From a virus: 22,488 bases of DNA. Under the pieces are notes generated by a model. The model ran no database searches, was not told the DNA's origin, and saw nothing but the letters and a program-made list of their open reading frames with translations. The stretch covers positions 1 to 22,488 of IMG/VR virus record IMGVR_UViG_3300021964_011795; one strand, given 5' to 3'. Position numbers and translations under genes: made by a program. Of the stretch, positions 21,721 through 22,488 are shown one piece after another. Numbering within the stretch: position 1 is the stretch's first letter; each line of letters starts with the position of its first letter.

Positions 21721-22488
21721 TTAATTTTGATTGATTGTAGTGGTGCCACAGCCGTTTGCATTGGTGCAGATCTGATTGAGTGAATATGTTTGATCAGTGG
21801 AGCCTGTTTGATCCAGATCCAGCGTGGCAGAATATCCCGACATATCAATGGTGGCAGAGTGCGATCCAGAACCATCCTGATTGATGTCCACAGTTTGATT
21901 ACTGCCCACAGTAACATCCAAGAAGTGTTCTCCCGTGCCCTGTTGTAGGATATCCACAGTGTTGCTGGCTCCATTCACGTCCAGGAACAGCATCTTGTCA
22001 CCATCGTCCTTTTGATCAGCGTAGGCAGTGTTTGAGTTACCCGCGATATCTATCTCCATGTAGTGTCCGTTGCTACCAACGCCACCATCGTTCTCTTGTA
22101 GAATCCCTAGGGTGTTGTAGTTGCCCACCACGTTGGTTGAACTGCGATGCCCACCCGCGTCATCCACATTGTCACCCTGTCTCACTGTGATGGAGTTGTT
22201 GGTGCCGTTGATGTCCAACAGTGTGACGTTGTTGTCACTGAATGATCCCGCTGAATTTCCCTGCGTGATTGACACGGTGTTGTCGTCGCCTGTGATCGTG
22301 GCATCTGTCAAATTGGAACTGGTTGATCCTGTGCCCGCCACCAGGTTGTCGTTGTCGTACTGTGTAATGTCTATGTCCGCCCTATCACCGGACTGCGTCA
22401 CGTATATGGCGTTGCCGTTGGTGGTGATGTTCCTGGCGTCTGTTCTCGATTGAAGTTGTGCGGCTGTGGGATCACTGGAGTATGTGGG
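21721..22488 (-). CDS. Curlin-like repeat protein (5' end outside window)
   Basis: 255 residues, open to the window end; the true start and presumably a signal peptide lie beyond base 22488. A GTG at 22401 is not a start, since the frame continues through DARNITTNGNAIYVTQSG upstream. The sequence is a series of G-x-x-N-x5-Q repeats: ITGDDNTVSITQGN, INGTNNSITVRQGD, VVGNYNTLGILQEN, IAGNSNTAYADQK, VNGASNTVDILQQG and so on, spaced about 22-30 residues. This is the CsgA/CsgB curlin pattern, where Asn, Gln and Gly line a beta-helix amyloid. Two cysteines lie near the C-terminus (ICTNANGCG). Phage-borne curlin-like proteins are known in pelagic myophages. Surface fibre, particle or host-aggregation roles are inferred. 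Confidence 0.82.
   Translation of the reverse strand, partial: PTYSSDPTAAQLQSRTDARNITTNGNAIYVTQSGDRADIDITQYDNDNLVAGTGSTSSNLTDATITGDDNTVSITQGNSAGSFSDNNVTLLDINGTNNSITVRQGDNVDDAGGHRSSTNVVGNYNTLGILQENDGGVGSNGHYMEIDIAGNSNTAYADQKDDGDKMLFLDVNGASNTVDILQQGTGEHFLDVTVGSNQTVDINQDGSGSHSATIDMSGYSATLDLDQTGSTDQTYSLNQICTNANGCGTTTINQN

Noticed and set aside
22399-22401. GTG at 22401 as the start of the curlin-type gene
   Set aside because: The frame continues upstream to the window end with curlin-like residues (NGNAIYVTQSG), so the real start lies outside.

Overview
This window looks like part of a large T4-like tailed phage (myovirus) genome from a marine proteobacterial host, not a bacterial chromosome. 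The reasons are: tight one-strand packing with stop/start overlaps; multi-domain fibre genes sharing one N-terminal module; several short promoter elements resembling the T4 late TATAAATA box; and the usual auxiliary set of marine T4-like phages (SpeD-like, QueD-like, HesB/IscA-like, HIT, UV endonuclease, DexA-like exonuclease, glycosyltransferases). No terminase, capsid or polymerase gene is visible, so the phage assignment is inference from gene content. The host cannot be named. Curlin-type genes are known in some pelagic myophages, which fits, but base composition alone does not settle it.

Layout (most genes are on the minus strand, so transcription runs from high to low coordinates). 1-5699: a structural cluster with the start of one fibre-like gene, a subtilisin-like protease, a 1156-residue modular fibre protein and an 85-residue relative. 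5740-6036: a plus-strand two-CxxC protein. 6039-8490: a GNGES-motif transferase-like gene, an A-type Fe-S carrier, a small unknown and a UvdE-type UV endonuclease. 8521-11709: an AT-rich, HsdR-like nuclease-helicase fusion with its own sigma70-type promoter. 11798-12754: two small genes sharing a helical motif, the first transcribed behind a probably structured leader RNA. 12942-17794: a chain of overlapping auxiliary genes (GT-A glycosyltransferase, unknown 376-residue protein, QueD-like, second GNGES protein, HIT, GIY-YIG-like, DexA-like exonuclease, small unknowns). 17847-18266: SpeD-like. 18336-19470: two paralogous small secreted proteins facing two paralogous holin-like membrane proteins. 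19471-22488: a curlin-repeat protein (cut by the window end), a short secreted peptide and a full CHASE2 adenylate cyclase, the last two translationally coupled.

Two promoter classes can be read directly. Near-consensus host-type promoters with an extended TGC -10 and 16-base spacing precede the helicase, UvdE and the 76-residue gene. ATAAATA late-type boxes precede an 85-residue fibre relative, the holin-like pair and the secreted peptide/cyclase pair; a weaker box precedes the first fibre gene. This suggests early expression of the nuclease/repair genes and late expression of the surface, lysis and cyclase genes. The most unusual content is the apparently phage-borne, catalytically complete CHASE2 adenylate cyclase beside curlin-type secreted proteins, followed by the stand-alone nuclease-helicase and the leader RNA.
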